Source of the DNA: Streptomyces sp. NBC_00344
GTDB lineage: Bacteria; Actinomycetota; Actinomycetes; Streptomycetales; Streptomycetaceae
Length of the DNA stretch: 64,000 bases
Direction: 5' to 3'
Assembly (NCBI RefSeq): GCF_036088315.1
Contig: NZ_CP107996.1
Coordinates: 2,128,501-2,192,500 of the forward strand
Positions 52,506 to 61,283 of the stretch are shown here, in pieces; within the stretch, counting starts at the first letter, position 1; the number at the start of each line of letters is the position of its first letter. Below the pieces are notes generated by a model, which had not been told where the DNA came from, did no database searches, and saw only the letters and a list, made by a program, of their open reading frames with translations. Made by a program: the position numbers and the translations under genes.

Positions 52506-52825
52506 GTGGAAGAGCCAAAAGTCCTTTAACTCGAACGTTTGGGCGCGGCTCCACCCCATGGAAGTACGGCTGTGACCTAGCCGACACCGAGGAATCAAAA
52601 AAAACTTTCCGGAAGGGGTTGTATCCGCCGCCGAGGTTTGCGAATCTCTACATGGCGATCGGGACGGCCCGCAGGACCGGCCTCCCTGAAAGCCAGAACC
52701 CCTCCTCGCATCCCAGGACCACAACCAGCCCTTCTGGAAGTCGTCCTTTCAGCTGTGGAGGGATTCGTGAAAGCGTTCACATTCACAAGCAATCTGCATG
52801 CAACACCCTAAGAGAGGTAGCAGCC
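52506..52825 (+). promoter_or_regulatory. Long wblE upstream region
   Basis: 320 nt without a gene, upstream of wblE. It contains a nine-base A tract (52597-52605) next to CTTTCCGGAAGG, a near-palindrome, and an AT-rich segment at 52770-52800. The size suggests several promoters or a long leader; I cannot place them. A GGAAT...GTT pattern at 52591 has the wrong spacing for SigR. Confidence 0.35.
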
Positions 52826-53083
52826 ATGGACTGGCGTCACAACGCCGTTTGTCGTGAGGAAGACCCGGAGCTGTTCTTCCCCATCGGCAACACCGGTCCC
52901 GCGCTGCTGCAGATCGAGGAAGCCAAGGCCGTCTGCCGCCGCTGCCCCGTCATGGAGCAGTGTCTGCAGTGGGCGCTCGAGTCCGGTCAGGACTCCGGCG
53001 TCTGGGGTGGCCTCAGCGAGGACGAGCGCCGCGCAATGAAGCGTCGTGCCGCTCGCAACCGGGCGCGTAACGCGACCGCCTGA
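52826..53083 (+). CDS. wblE: WhiB-family [4Fe-4S] regulator WblE
   Basis: An 85-residue WhiB-like protein. Four Cys (C9, C37, C40, C46) bind the cluster (AVCREEDPELFFP, AVCRRCPVMEQC) and GVWGGLSEDERR holds the G-[VI]-W-G-G turn, followed by a basic DNA-binding tail. It corresponds to S. coelicolor WblE and mycobacterial WhiB1, an essential NO-responsive regulator that binds the primary sigma factor. It is followed by the PdtaS-type kinase gene, as whiB1 is in mycobacteria. Confidence 0.95.
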   Translation: MDWRHNAVCREEDPELFFPIGNTGPALLQIEEAKAVCRRCPVMEQCLQWALESGQDSGVWGGLSEDERRAMKRRAARNRARNATA

Positions 53084-53190
53084 ACCACCCTGTCACGAGC
53101 TTGAGCCGGCGGCGCGCGTACAGCGAGTACGCACTCACCGTCGCCCCCGAAACGCAGCGCGCAGTACCCCGATGCGCAACGTAGGACAGT

Positions 53191-53226
53191 GAGCCCCGGA
53201 CCGAATCACCTTTCGGTCCGGGGCTC
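53191..53226. terminator. Terminator between wblE and pdtaS
   Basis: GAGCCCCGGACCGAA-tcacct-TTCGGTCCGGGGCTC has 15-bp perfect arms and a 6-nt loop. It serves wblE rightward and pdtaS leftward. Confidence 0.9.
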
Positions 53227-53268
53227 ATTGCTGTGCGGGGGGCGGCCGGTGCCGGTATGCGGGAGCGG

Positions 53269-54735
53269 CTACTTGTCGGCCGGCACGGGTATGTCGAGCA
53301 CCACCTGGGTGCCACGGTCCACGGCCGGGACCATGTCGAAGGAGCCGCCCAACTCCCCCTCGACGAGGGTCCGCACAATCTGCAGCCCCAGATTTCCTGC
53401 CGTCTGCGGATCGAAGCCGGCGGGCAGCCCGCGCCCGTCGTCGCGCACCGTGATCAGCAACCGTGCGTCATCACGCTGACCGCCGCGGACCGCGGAGACC
53501 TCGACCGTGCCGAGGTCTCCCGGTGCGAAAGCGTGCTCGAGAGCGTTCTGCAGCACCTCGGTCAGCACCATCGAGAGCGGCGTGGCGACCTCGGCGTCGA
53601 GAATGCCGAAGCGGCCCGTACGACGGCAGTTGACCTTGCCCGGCGAAATCTCGGAAACCATCGCGATGACCCGGTCGGCGATCTCGTCGAACTCCACGCG
53701 CTCGTCAAGATTCTGCGAGAGCGTCTCATGGACGATGGCGATGGACCCGACCCGTCGCACCGCCTCGTTGAGCGCTTCCCTGCCGCGGTCGGAGTCCATC
53801 CGGCGAGCCTGCAGCCGCAACAGGGCGGCCACCGTCTGGAGGTTGTTCTTCACCCGGTGGTGGATCTCCCGGATGGTGGCGTCCTTGGTGATCAACTCCC
53901 GTTCGCGTCTGCGCAGTTCGGTGACGTCCCGCAGCAGCACCAGCGATCCGATCCGGGTGCCCTTGGGTGACAGCGGGATCGCGCGCAGCTGGATCACACC
54001 GTCGTTGCCTTCGACCTCTGTCTCCCGCGGTGCATAACCGCTGGCCAGCTTGACCATGGCTTCGTCGACCGGACCGCGGGACGGCGCGAGGTCGGTGGTG
54101 AGCTGGCCGAGGTGCTGCCCGACGAGATCGGACGCGAGGCCCAGGCGGTGGTACGCGGAGAGGCCGTTGGGGCTGGCGTACTGGACCACCCCGTCCGCGT
54201 CGAGACGGATCATGCCGTCGCCGACCCGGGGCGAGGCGTCCATGTCGACCTGCTGACCGGGGAACGGGAACGAACCGGCGGCGATCATCTGGGCGAGGTC
54301 GGACGCCGACTGGAGATAGGTGAGTTCGAGGCGTGAAGGAGTACGCACGGTGAGCAGGTTCGTGTTCCGGGCGATCACTCCGAGCACCCGTCCCTCGCGG
54401 CGTACCGGGATGGACTCGACCCGCACCGGCACCTCCTCACGCCACTCGGGGTCGCCCTCACGGACGATCCGGCCCTCGTCGAGTGCGGCGTCGAGCAGCG
54501 GGCGGCGGCCGCGCGGGACCAGGTGCCCCACCATGTCGTCCTGGTAGGAGGTGGGCCCGGTGTTCGGTCGCATCTGCGCGACCGAGACATAGCGGGTGCC
54601 GTCACGGGTGGGAACCCACAGCACGAGGTCGGCGAATGACAGGTCGGAGAGCAGTTGCCACTCCGAGACCAGCAGATGCAGCCACTCGAGGTCGGTGTCG
54701 CTCAGAGCGGTGTGCTGGCGTACGAGATCGTTCAT
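53269..54735 (-). CDS. pdtaS: HisKA_2 sensor histidine kinase, PdtaS type
   Basis: A 488-residue soluble kinase. Residues about 1-150 form a GAF-like domain, about 165-280 a PAS domain, and HHRVKNNLQT at 292-301 is the HisKA_2 phosphorylation site; the ATPase includes LTEVLQNALEHAF, DDGRGLP and NLGLQIVRTL. Mycobacterial PdtaS signals to the ANTAR regulator PdtaR and senses nutrient or metal/NO stress. No pdtaR is in the window. ATG 54735 was chosen for MNDLVRQHTALSDTDLEWL; an upstream extension adds 30 unrelated residues. Confidence 0.9.
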   Translation of the reverse strand: MNDLVRQHTALSDTDLEWLHLLVSEWQLLSDLSFADLVLWVPTRDGTRYVSVAQMRPNTGPTSYQDDMVGHLVPRGRRPLLDAALDEGRIVREGDPEWREEVPVRVESIPVRREGRVLGVIARNTNLLTVRTPSRLELTYLQSASDLAQMIAAGSFPFPGQQVDMDASPRVGDGMIRLDADGVVQYASPNGLSAYHRLGLASDLVGQHLGQLTTDLAPSRGPVDEAMVKLASGYAPRETEVEGNDGVIQLRAIPLSPKGTRIGSLVLLRDVTELRRRERELITKDATIREIHHRVKNNLQTVAALLRLQARRMDSDRGREALNEAVRRVGSIAIVHETLSQNLDERVEFDEIADRVIAMVSEISPGKVNCRRTGRFGILDAEVATPLSMVLTEVLQNALEHAFAPGDLGTVEVSAVRGGQRDDARLLITVRDDGRGLPAGFDPQTAGNLGLQIVRTLVEGELGGSFDMVPAVDRGTQVVLDIPVPADK

Positions 54736-55339
54736 GGAGGGCACAGAGGTGAGCGTACCTGTCACACTTGATGCTGACGCATGCATGGACAGCGGGTAAT
54801 GGTCTAGTCCACAATGTCCGTGCAAAGCTTCTGTTCTCCCCGCACAGGAGAGCAGAATCGAGGTACACGGCGCTATCTGCCCTGACTGCGCCCTGTCCTC
54901 CCCGCGACCGCCGGGAACCGCACACCCGACGGTCGATGCAGCTGAGGGCTGCGGTGCCGGCCGGACAGGCTGAGGGTCCTGTCCGCACTGGCGCCGCGGC
55001 CCGCAGTCGTTTTCCGGGCTCAGTCAGCGTGTCTCCGCTCCGGCCTGCCGCGCCGCCTGGGTGGAGGCGACCAGGTCCGGGGAGCCGCCGGCTGACTGCC
55101 GGTGATCAGCAGTACATCCCTGAAGTCCGGTTCGGCCCGGTAGGCGGTCGTCGTGGACATCGAGGCCAGGCCGCAGGGCAGTCCGAGCCGGATCCCGCAC
55201 GCGGAACGTCGGATCATGCCGCGCTCCACGCGAAGTACCTCTGAGTGCCTCCGCCGGCCGGCCCCGTGTGCGTTCCGCGTGCCATCCATCGAGCATGAGA
55301 TGACAGCGAACCGCTAGCCGGAGCACTCCGCTCTGCTAG
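54736..55339. other. Gap without a supported gene between pdtaS and nagB
   Basis: About 600 nt. Short minus-strand frames cover 55020-55326 but have irregular composition and no good start. One includes SMSTTTAYRAEPDFRDVLLI, which looks more protein-like than the rest and could be a decayed gene. I see no RNA gene and no strong hairpin. The right end holds the nagB promoter and DasR box. Confidence 0.35.
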
Positions 55340-55355
55340 ATTGGTCTATACCACA
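55340..55355 (+). promoter_or_regulatory. DasR box (dre) before nagB
   Basis: ATTGGTCTATACCACA matches the DasR-responsive element ACTGGTCTAGACCACT at most positions, including both TGGTCTA and ACCA halves. It lies 31 nt before the nagB start. DasR is encoded in this window at 61284. Confidence 0.88.
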
Positions 55356-55386
55356 TGTTTGCACTCTCCAGATCGGCAGGCCCAGC

Positions 55387-56172
55387 GTGGAAGTTGTCAT
55401 CGTCCCGGACGCCAAGGCAGGTGGCGAGGTCATCGCGGAGGCCATGGCGGATCTGCTGCGCCGCAAGCCCGGTGCGCTGCTGGGCGTCGCCACCGGCTCG
55501 ACCCCGCTTCCCGTCTACGAGGCCCTGACGGCCAAGGTCCGTGCGAAGGCCGTCGATGCCGGGCGGGCCCGGATCTGCCAGCTCGACGAGTACGTGGGAC
55601 TGCCGGCCGGGCACCCCGAGTCCTATCGCTCCGTGGTGCTGCGCGAGGTCGTCGAGCCGCTCGGGCTCTCCGAGTCCTCCTTCATGGGACCGGACGGCTC
55701 GGCCGATGACATCCCGGCGGCCTGCGAGGCCTACGACCGTGCGCTGGCCGCGGCGGGCGGTGTCGATCTGCAGTTGCTCGGCATCGGCACGGACGGGCAC
55801 ATCGGCTTCAACGAGCCCTGCTCGTCGCTGGCCTCCCGCACCCGGATCAAGACGCTCACCGAGCAGACCCGGGTCGACAACGCCCGGTTCTTCGGCGGTG
55901 ACATGGACCAGGTGCCGCACCACGTCATCACCCAGGGGATCGGGACGATCCTGGAGGCCCGCCATGTGGTGCTGCTGGCCACCGGCGAGGGCAAGGCCGA
56001 GGCGGTGGCACAGACCGTCGAGGGTCCGGTGTCCGCCCTCGTGCCGGCCTCGGCACTGCAACTGCACCCGCACGCGACGGTGGTCGTCGACGAGGCGGCC
56101 GCGGTGAAGCTGAAGCTGGGCGAGTACTTCCGGGCCACCTACGCGGCGAAGCCGGAGTGGCAGGGACTCTAG
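55387..56172 (+). CDS. nagB: Glucosamine-6-phosphate deaminase NagB
   Basis: A 261-residue NagB. It converts glucosamine-6-phosphate to fructose-6-phosphate and ammonia, feeding chitin-derived nitrogen and carbon into metabolism. Catalytic segments are CQLDEYVGLPAGHPESYR (Asp general base) and LLGIGTDGHIGFNEP; VATGSTPLPVYEAL binds the phosphate. GTG 55387 is the only start giving the full N-terminal strand. A DasR box is 31 nt upstream, so GlcN-6-P, the DasR effector, relieves its own repression. A 15-bp terminator follows. Confidence 0.97.
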   Translation: MEVVIVPDAKAGGEVIAEAMADLLRRKPGALLGVATGSTPLPVYEALTAKVRAKAVDAGRARICQLDEYVGLPAGHPESYRSVVLREVVEPLGLSESSFMGPDGSADDIPAACEAYDRALAAAGGVDLQLLGIGTDGHIGFNEPCSSLASRTRIKTLTEQTRVDNARFFGGDMDQVPHHVITQGIGTILEARHVVLLATGEGKAEAVAQTVEGPVSALVPASALQLHPHATVVVDEAAAVKLKLGEYFRATYAAKPEWQGL

Positions 56173-56183
56173 GTCCGGAACGT

Positions 56184-56218
56184 GCGAAGAGCCGGGGCCA
56201 TGTGCCCCGGCTCTTCGC
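56184..56218. terminator. Terminator between nagB and the GH3 gene
   Basis: GCGAAGAGCCGGGGC-catgt-GCCCCGGCTCTTCGC has 15-bp perfect arms. It starts 12 nt after the nagB stop; the opposing GH3 gene ends at 56242. Confidence 0.9.
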
Positions 56219-56241
56219 GTGGTTCGGCCGGTCCGCCGGAG

Positions 56242-57756
56242 TCACACCGGAATGACGCCGGCGATCACCTCCGCCGCCGCCCGGCCGCAGACCCGTGCGG
56301 CGCCGTGGGTGGCGATGTGCAGTGAGCCGCGCGGTGGTGCCTGCGGGACTCCCATCTCGACCACGACGGTGTCCGGTCGGGCGGCGAGGATGCCGTCGAC
56401 AGCGGCCGCCATCCAGGGGTGGCGGTGGATGTCGCGGACCACCGCGACGATCCGGCGCTCGGTGGCCGCTCCCAGCACCTCGTCGACCGTCGAGCGGGCA
56501 TCGTAGGTACCCGTCTCGGTCCCCGGCAGCAGGGCAGTCAGTTCGGCGGCGACGCCCCACGGTGTCTCGTCGCCGACGGCGATGTTCGCGACCGGGGTGA
56601 AGGCGGCGACATACGGCGCCATGGTCTGCGGCAGGCGTTCGCCCACGGTGACCTTCAGCGCCCGGCGGGCAGCGGTGAGTCCGATCCCGGAGCCGGACGC
56701 GGCCCCCTCCTGCGATGCCGCGCCCGACTCCGACGCCCCCCTGGCCTGGCGGGTCCACTCCGCGAGCGCACGCACCCGCGCGGCGGCATCCGCCAGCCGT
56801 TCCTCGGGCAGGTCCCCTGCCCTTACCGCGGCGACCAGCGCATCGCGCAGTCGCAGCACGGTGTCCTCGTCCGCGAGGCCGCCGCCGACACAGATGGCGT
56901 CGGCACCCGCCGCGATGGCGAGGACGCTGCCGCGCTCGATGCCGTACGTCGACGCGATGGCCTGCATCTCCATACCGTCGGTGACGATCAGCCCCTGGTA
57001 TCCCAGTTCCTGACGCAGCAGGCCGGTGAGGATCTGCGGGCTCAGCGTCGCGGGGCGCTCGCGGTCGAGTGCCGGGAGCAGGATATGCGCACTCATGACG
57101 GACTTGGAACCGGCTGCCACGGCAGCCCGGAAGGGCAGCAACTCGCGTGCGTGCAGGGTCTGCAGGTCGACGTCGATACGGGGCAGCGCGTGGTGGGAGT
57201 CGACCGCGGTGTCGCCGTGGCCGGGGAAGTGCTTGGTGCAGGCGGCGACTCCGGCGGCCTGCAGACCCTCGATGTACGCGGCGGTGTGCCGGGCGACCAG
57301 GGCCGTGTCGGCGCCGAAGGACCGCACCCCGATAACCGGATTGTCCGGATTCGAGTTCACATCGGCGGACGGCGCCCAGTTCAGGTTGACCCCGCAGTCG
57401 GCAAGCCTGCGGCCAAGTTCATGAGCGACGGCCCTGGTCAGCTCCACGTCGTCCACCGCGCCGAGCGCGAGACCGCCGGGGAACGAGGAGCCGGTCCGTA
57501 CTTCGAGACGAGTGACGTCGCCGCCCTCCTCGTCGATGGCGACCAGGATGTCGTCACGCTCCGCACGCAGTTGTGCCGTGAGTGCGGCGAGCTGACCGGG
57601 CGAGGCGATGTTGCGGCCGAACAGTCCGACGGAGGACAGCCCTTCGCCGATCCGGCGCAGCAGCCAGTCGGGGGCCGAGGTGCCGACGAATCCGGGCTGG
57701 AGAACGGCGAGCGCGTCGCGGGTGAGCGTGTCCGTGCCCGTAGCGGTGGTGGTCAT
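56242..57756 (-). CDS. GH3 beta-N-acetylglucosaminidase (NagZ-like)
   Basis: A 504-residue cytoplasmic glycoside hydrolase family 3 enzyme with no signal peptide. KHFPGHGDTAVDSHH (175-189) is the NagZ-type signature, whose Asp/His pair acts as the acid/base, and Asp260 in VTDGMEM is the nucleophile. It should cleave beta-linked GlcNAc from imported chitobiose or wall fragments. It is the last gene of the dasABC operon, 9 nt after the dasC stop, so it processes the transporter's cargo. Confidence 0.92.
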   Translation of the reverse strand: MTTTATGTDTLTRDALAVLQPGFVGTSAPDWLLRRIGEGLSSVGLFGRNIASPGQLAALTAQLRAERDDILVAIDEEGGDVTRLEVRTGSSFPGGLALGAVDDVELTRAVAHELGRRLADCGVNLNWAPSADVNSNPDNPVIGVRSFGADTALVARHTAAYIEGLQAAGVAACTKHFPGHGDTAVDSHHALPRIDVDLQTLHARELLPFRAAVAAGSKSVMSAHILLPALDRERPATLSPQILTGLLRQELGYQGLIVTDGMEMQAIASTYGIERGSVLAIAAGADAICVGGGLADEDTVLRLRDALVAAVRAGDLPEERLADAAARVRALAEWTRQARGASESGAASQEGAASGSGIGLTAARRALKVTVGERLPQTMAPYVAAFTPVANIAVGDETPWGVAAELTALLPGTETGTYDARSTVDEVLGAATERRIVAVVRDIHRHPWMAAAVDGILAARPDTVVVEMGVPQAPPRGSLHIATHGAARVCGRAAAEVIAGVIPV

Positions 57757-57765
57757 GGGTGGGCG

Positions 57766-58632
57766 TTATCCCTTCACCGCGCCGGCCGTCAGACCTGCGG
57801 CCATCTTGCGCTGGACGAGGAGGAAAAGAATCACCACGGGGATGGCCATCATCGTGGAGCCGGCCATCATCGGTGCGTACTCGGTGCCGTGCTGGGTGGT
57901 GAAGTTGCTCAGCCAGACGGTGGCGGTCTGCTTCTGCTGGCTCATCAGCATCAGGGCGTAGAGGTACTCGTTCCACGCCTGGATGAACCCGTAGACGGAG
58001 GTGGCGACCATCCCGGGCGCGAGCAGCGGAAAGACCACCCGGATGAAGGCGCCGGTGCGGGTGCAGCCGTCGACCATGGCCGCCTCCTCCAGCTCCTTGG
58101 GGATGTTGACGATGAAACCGCGCAACGTCCAGACCGTGAACGGGAGGATGAAGGTCAGGTAGGTGATGATCAGGCCCGTGAGCTGGTCGTACTGACCCAG
58201 GTCGTTCAGCAGCAGAAAGACCGGAATGATCATGGCGACCAGTGGCACCATCTGGACCGCCAGAATGCCGATGATCACGATCTTGCGGCCCCGGAAGGCG
58301 AACCGGGAGATCGCCAGCGCGGCCAGCAGTCCGATGACGATCCCGATGGCGACCACGGAGACCGAGACGATGGCGCTGCGCCCGATCGGCCCCCAGAAGT
58401 CGGCGACCTTGAGCGCCCTGCGGAAGTTGTCCAGCGTCAGCACGCTGGGAAAGAAGTGCGGGTCGGGGTTGATCGCGTCCTTGGCCGGCTTGAACGCCGT
58501 GTTCAGCATCCAGTAGACCGGGAAGCCGACGACCACGAAGACGAGCAGGCCGACGATGTTCCAGCCCAGCCTGGACTTCTTCCGGCGGGGCCGGGAACGG
58601 GTGACGGCGGGTGACGCGGCGGTCGTGGTCAC
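57766..58632 (-). CDS. dasC: Chitobiose/GlcNAc ABC transporter permease DasC
   Basis: A 288-residue inner-membrane permease with six TM segments. The EAA loop is PKELEEAAMVDGCTRTGAFI, which docks the shared ATPase (MsiK in Streptomyces, not in this window). GTG 58632 overlaps the dasB stop by 4 nt (GTGA). An in-frame extension rightward to 59499 is antisense-like noise inside dasB. Together with DasA and DasB it imports N,N'-diacetylchitobiose. Confidence 0.94.
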   Translation of the reverse strand: MTTTAASPAVTRSRPRRKKSRLGWNIVGLLVFVVVGFPVYWMLNTAFKPAKDAINPDPHFFPSVLTLDNFRRALKVADFWGPIGRSAIVSVSVVAIGIVIGLLAALAISRFAFRGRKIVIIGILAVQMVPLVAMIIPVFLLLNDLGQYDQLTGLIITYLTFILPFTVWTLRGFIVNIPKELEEAAMVDGCTRTGAFIRVVFPLLAPGMVATSVYGFIQAWNEYLYALMLMSQQKQTATVWLSNFTTQHGTEYAPMMAGSTMMAIPVVILFLLVQRKMAAGLTAGAVKG

Positions 58633-59624
58633 TCGACCTCTCCGATCTGAAGCATCTGGCGCATGTACACGGCGACCACACCCAGCAGCAGAAGCACGGT
58701 GACGAAGGCGATCGCCGATCCGCCGGAGTAGTCGTTGACCACGAAGGCCTTGTCGTACGAGTACGTGGTGAGCAGCTGGAATTCGGCCTCGGGGTGACCG
58801 CCTCGCATCACGAAGACCTGCGGGAACACACCCATGTCCCAGATCACCGAGAGCGTCGTGAGCATCACGATGATCGGCTTGAGGATCGGCACGGTCACAT
58901 GGCGGAACACGCCCCAGGAACCCGCACCGTCGAGCCGGGCGGCCTCTTCGAGCTCCTTGGGCACCTGGGTGAGACCTGCGCTCAGTGTGATGACCACGAA
59001 CGGCACCGCACCCCAGACCACCAGCAGCATGATCACGGCAAGTCCCTGGGTGCCGCTGGCGAACCAGTTGTGGCCGATCATGTCGACGCCGGGGATCCTG
59101 CTGAGCAGCCAGTTGAAGACACCGTAGTCGGAGTCGAACATCCACTTGAAGATGGTCACGGCCACGATGATGGGCATGCCCCAGCTCGCCACCAGCGCGA
59201 TGTTGATGAGGGTCTTCACCCAGCCGGAGACCTGCTGGAGCAGCAGGGCGATGAGCATGCCCAGCACCATGGTCAGTACGACCGCGCACCCGGCGAAGAG
59301 AACGGTCCGCAGGACGACCTGCCAGAACTCGCTGTCGCCCAGGATGGTGGCGAAGTTGTCGAAGCCGACCCACTCTGCGGACTTGAAGCCCCACAGCTGA
59401 GGCTGTCCGAACTTCTGGAAGGAGAGGGTGACGAGCCGGTAGAGGGGATAGCCGAGGACCAGGGCGAGGATCAGCAGGCAGGGGGCGAGCAGCGCCCACG
59501 GCACTGCCGCGCTGCCGTTGCGCCGCGATCTGACCGGTTGGGCCGGGCCGCCGGCGTCGGGAACAGACGATGGTGAGCGCCGCTGCGGCGGCACCTTTGC
59601 GGTGGTTGTCTCTGCGGCACTCAT
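58629..59624 (-). CDS. dasB: Chitobiose/GlcNAc ABC transporter permease DasB
   Basis: A 331-residue permease with a 45-residue cytoplasmic N-terminus and six TM segments (first at VPWALLAPCLLILALVLGYP). The EAA loop is PKELEEAARLDGAGSWGVFR. It forms the translocation channel with DasC. A strong hairpin lies between the dasA stop and its start. Confidence 0.94.
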   Translation of the reverse strand: MSAAETTTAKVPPQRRSPSSVPDAGGPAQPVRSRRNGSAAVPWALLAPCLLILALVLGYPLYRLVTLSFQKFGQPQLWGFKSAEWVGFDNFATILGDSEFWQVVLRTVLFAGCAVVLTMVLGMLIALLLQQVSGWVKTLINIALVASWGMPIIVAVTIFKWMFDSDYGVFNWLLSRIPGVDMIGHNWFASGTQGLAVIMLLVVWGAVPFVVITLSAGLTQVPKELEEAARLDGAGSWGVFRHVTVPILKPIIVMLTTLSVIWDMGVFPQVFVMRGGHPEAEFQLLTTYSYDKAFVVNDYSGGSAIAFVTVLLLLGVVAVYMRQMLQIGEVE

Positions 59625-59662
59625 CAGGTGCTCCTCAGCAGTCCCTCTCTTGGTACGGGCCG

Positions 59663-59705
59663 GGGCAGGGCCCTTTCCGCTCCCAGGAGCGGAAGGACCC
59701 TGCCC
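59663..59705 (-). promoter_or_regulatory. Intercistronic hairpin between dasA and dasB
   Basis: GGGCAGGGCCCTTTCCGCTC (59663-59682) pairs with GAGCGGAAGGACCCTGCCC (59687-59705) with one mismatch and one bulge. It begins 6 nt after the dasA stop in the minus-strand mRNA and ends 38 nt before dasB. Such hairpins raise binding-protein levels above permease levels. Confidence 0.75.
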
Positions 59706-59711
59706 GTCAGG

Positions 59712-60992
59712 TCACTTGGTGTTGATGACCTTGTCGATCGCGGCGTCCGCGGTCTTCGCGGCGTCCTCGACCGACTTCTTGCCGGTGCCGATGGACTGCA
59801 GCATCGTCTGCAGGACCTGGGCCTTCTCGACCTGGCCCCAGCCCGGCGCCATCGGAACGAACCAGCTGGACTCGGCCGCTGTCGCTGCCACGGTCGTCTT
59901 CGGGTCCGCCTTCAGCGGTCCCAGATCCGTCTTGTTGTTGGGCAGGTTGCCCTTTGCGATCAGGGTCTTCTGGCCCTTCTCACCGACGAAGGCGTTGATC
60001 CACTCGGCTGCGGCGCCCTGCGCCTTGGACTTGACCGGGACGGCCAGGTCGGAGCCGCCGAGGAAGACCGGGAGGGGGCTGCCGGAAGGACCGGGCATCA
60101 CGAAGCTCTCGAGCTTGTCGGCCAGCTTGCCGACCTTGTCGTTCTCGGGAAGCGCGGCAGTGCTGCCTTCCCAGCCGGCGCCGAAGATGAGCGCGGACTT
60201 GCCCTGGCCGTAGACGATCGGACGGTCGGACTCGTCCTTCGTCTTGTCGCCGTGCATGTACGTGTCGAGGACCTTCTTGAACTCGTTGAGGCCCTTGAGG
60301 GACTCGGGGGAGGACAAGTTGGCCTTGAACTGGCCGCCCTCCTCCTTCGCGATGGAGCCGCCGGCGTCGTAGACGAAGGACATGGCCGCGTACCAGTCAC
60401 GCGAAGGCTGGTACCAGGCGCTGAACTTGCCGCCCTCCTTCTTCTGGATCTTGTCCAGGTCGGAGGTCAGTTCGGCGTACGTCTTCGGCGGGGCCTTGAC
60501 ACCGTCCTTGGTCGCGATGTCCTTGCGCCAGGTCGCCACACGGCCACCGGCGTAGTACGGCACGCCGTAGGTCTTGCCGTCATAGGTGACCGAGGCCTTG
60601 AGACCGTCGAGCCACTGGCCTGAGTTGTCGAACTGCGAGGCGTCGACCGGGGCGAACGCACCCTTGAGGGTGTAGGGCAGCATCTCCGTGTTGCCCATCT
60701 CGACCACATCGGGCGCCTTGTCCGTGGCAAGGACCGCGTCGAGCTTGGTGTTCTTGTCCGGCCAGCCGTAGTACTCGTGCTTGACCTTCAGTCCCGGGTG
60801 CTTGGCCACGACGGCGTCGTCCGCCGCCTTCACGAGCTCGGGCCAGTTCTTCTGGGCATCGACCGTGAGCCACACGGTCAGCGACTTCGGCTCGGCTGTC
60901 TTGCTGCCGCCGTCCTTGCTGTCGGAGCCACACGCCGCAATGCTGACCAACATGCCCGCGACACCGATCGCCGCGCTGAGCTTGCGCTTCAC
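59712..60992 (-). CDS. dasA: Chitobiose/GlcNAc-binding lipoprotein DasA
   Basis: A 426-residue family-1 sugar-binding lipoprotein. GTG 60992 follows GGAGGG; the signal peptide MKRKLSAAIGVAGMLVSIAA leads to the lipobox Cys21. The mature protein has SLTVWLTVDAQKNWPELVKA at its start. In S. coelicolor DasA binds N,N'-diacetylchitobiose and its loss blocks development. Two DasR boxes lie 96-135 nt upstream, shared with dasR. Confidence 0.95.
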   Translation of the reverse strand: MKRKLSAAIGVAGMLVSIAACGSDSKDGGSKTAEPKSLTVWLTVDAQKNWPELVKAADDAVVAKHPGLKVKHEYYGWPDKNTKLDAVLATDKAPDVVEMGNTEMLPYTLKGAFAPVDASQFDNSGQWLDGLKASVTYDGKTYGVPYYAGGRVATWRKDIATKDGVKAPPKTYAELTSDLDKIQKKEGGKFSAWYQPSRDWYAAMSFVYDAGGSIAKEEGGQFKANLSSPESLKGLNEFKKVLDTYMHGDKTKDESDRPIVYGQGKSALIFGAGWEGSTAALPENDKVGKLADKLESFVMPGPSGSPLPVFLGGSDLAVPVKSKAQGAAAEWINAFVGEKGQKTLIAKGNLPNNKTDLGPLKADPKTTVAATAAESSWFVPMAPGWGQVEKAQVLQTMLQSIGTGKKSVEDAAKTADAAIDKVINTK

Positions 60993-61087
60993 GTCACCCT
61001 CCTCAGGGATGCCTGCAACCCCCCCACCCACCGCGAAGACATGCGACCAGGAGCCAGTTCTGCCTGTGGGGCTGGGATCTGGTCTTT

Positions 61088-61103
61088 AATGGTTTAGACC
61101 AGT
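61088..61103 (-). promoter_or_regulatory. DasR box 1 in the dasA-dasR region
   Basis: AATGGTTTAGACCAGT agrees with ACTGGTCTAGACCACT at 13 of 16 positions. It lies 96 nt upstream of dasA. Confidence 0.85.
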
Positions 61104-61111
61104 ACCGGGAG

Positions 61112-61127
61112 CTTGGCCTAGACCTAT
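61112..61127. promoter_or_regulatory. DasR box 2 (weaker) in the dasA-dasR region
   Basis: CTTGGCCTAGACCTAT keeps the CTAGACC core and TGG but has five mismatches to the consensus (11 of 16). Its 24-nt spacing from box 1 puts the two on nearly the same helix face; it may contribute to control of dasR itself. Confidence 0.6.
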
Positions 61128-61283
61128 TGGGGTGTCAAGGGTGTATAAGAAGGCTGTCGTGTCCGTTATCGGACCGACACCTGAGGCAGGTCGACGTCCC
61201 GCTACCGGACCGTGCCACCATGTGAGCCGCGACAGACGGAGGAGCCGGTGACGGCAGCAGCGCAGCACTCGGGAAGGCAGGCG

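Noticed and set aside
52591..52620. SigR-like promoter (GGAAT...GTT) before wblE
   Set aside because: The spacer is 22 nt; SigR promoters need about 18-19.
51456..52724. Leftward extension of the membrane-protein frame
   Set aside because: It runs antisense through the lipid-kinase-like gene and has no domain or start signal.
55020..55326. Small minus-strand frames of 89-100 codons before nagB
   Set aside because: No ribosome-binding site, Arg/Pro-rich composition and no recognised domain. Kept only as an unexplained region.
58633..59499. N-terminal extension of dasC
   Set aside because: It is within dasB in another frame; the GTG overlapping the dasB stop gives the correct permease start.
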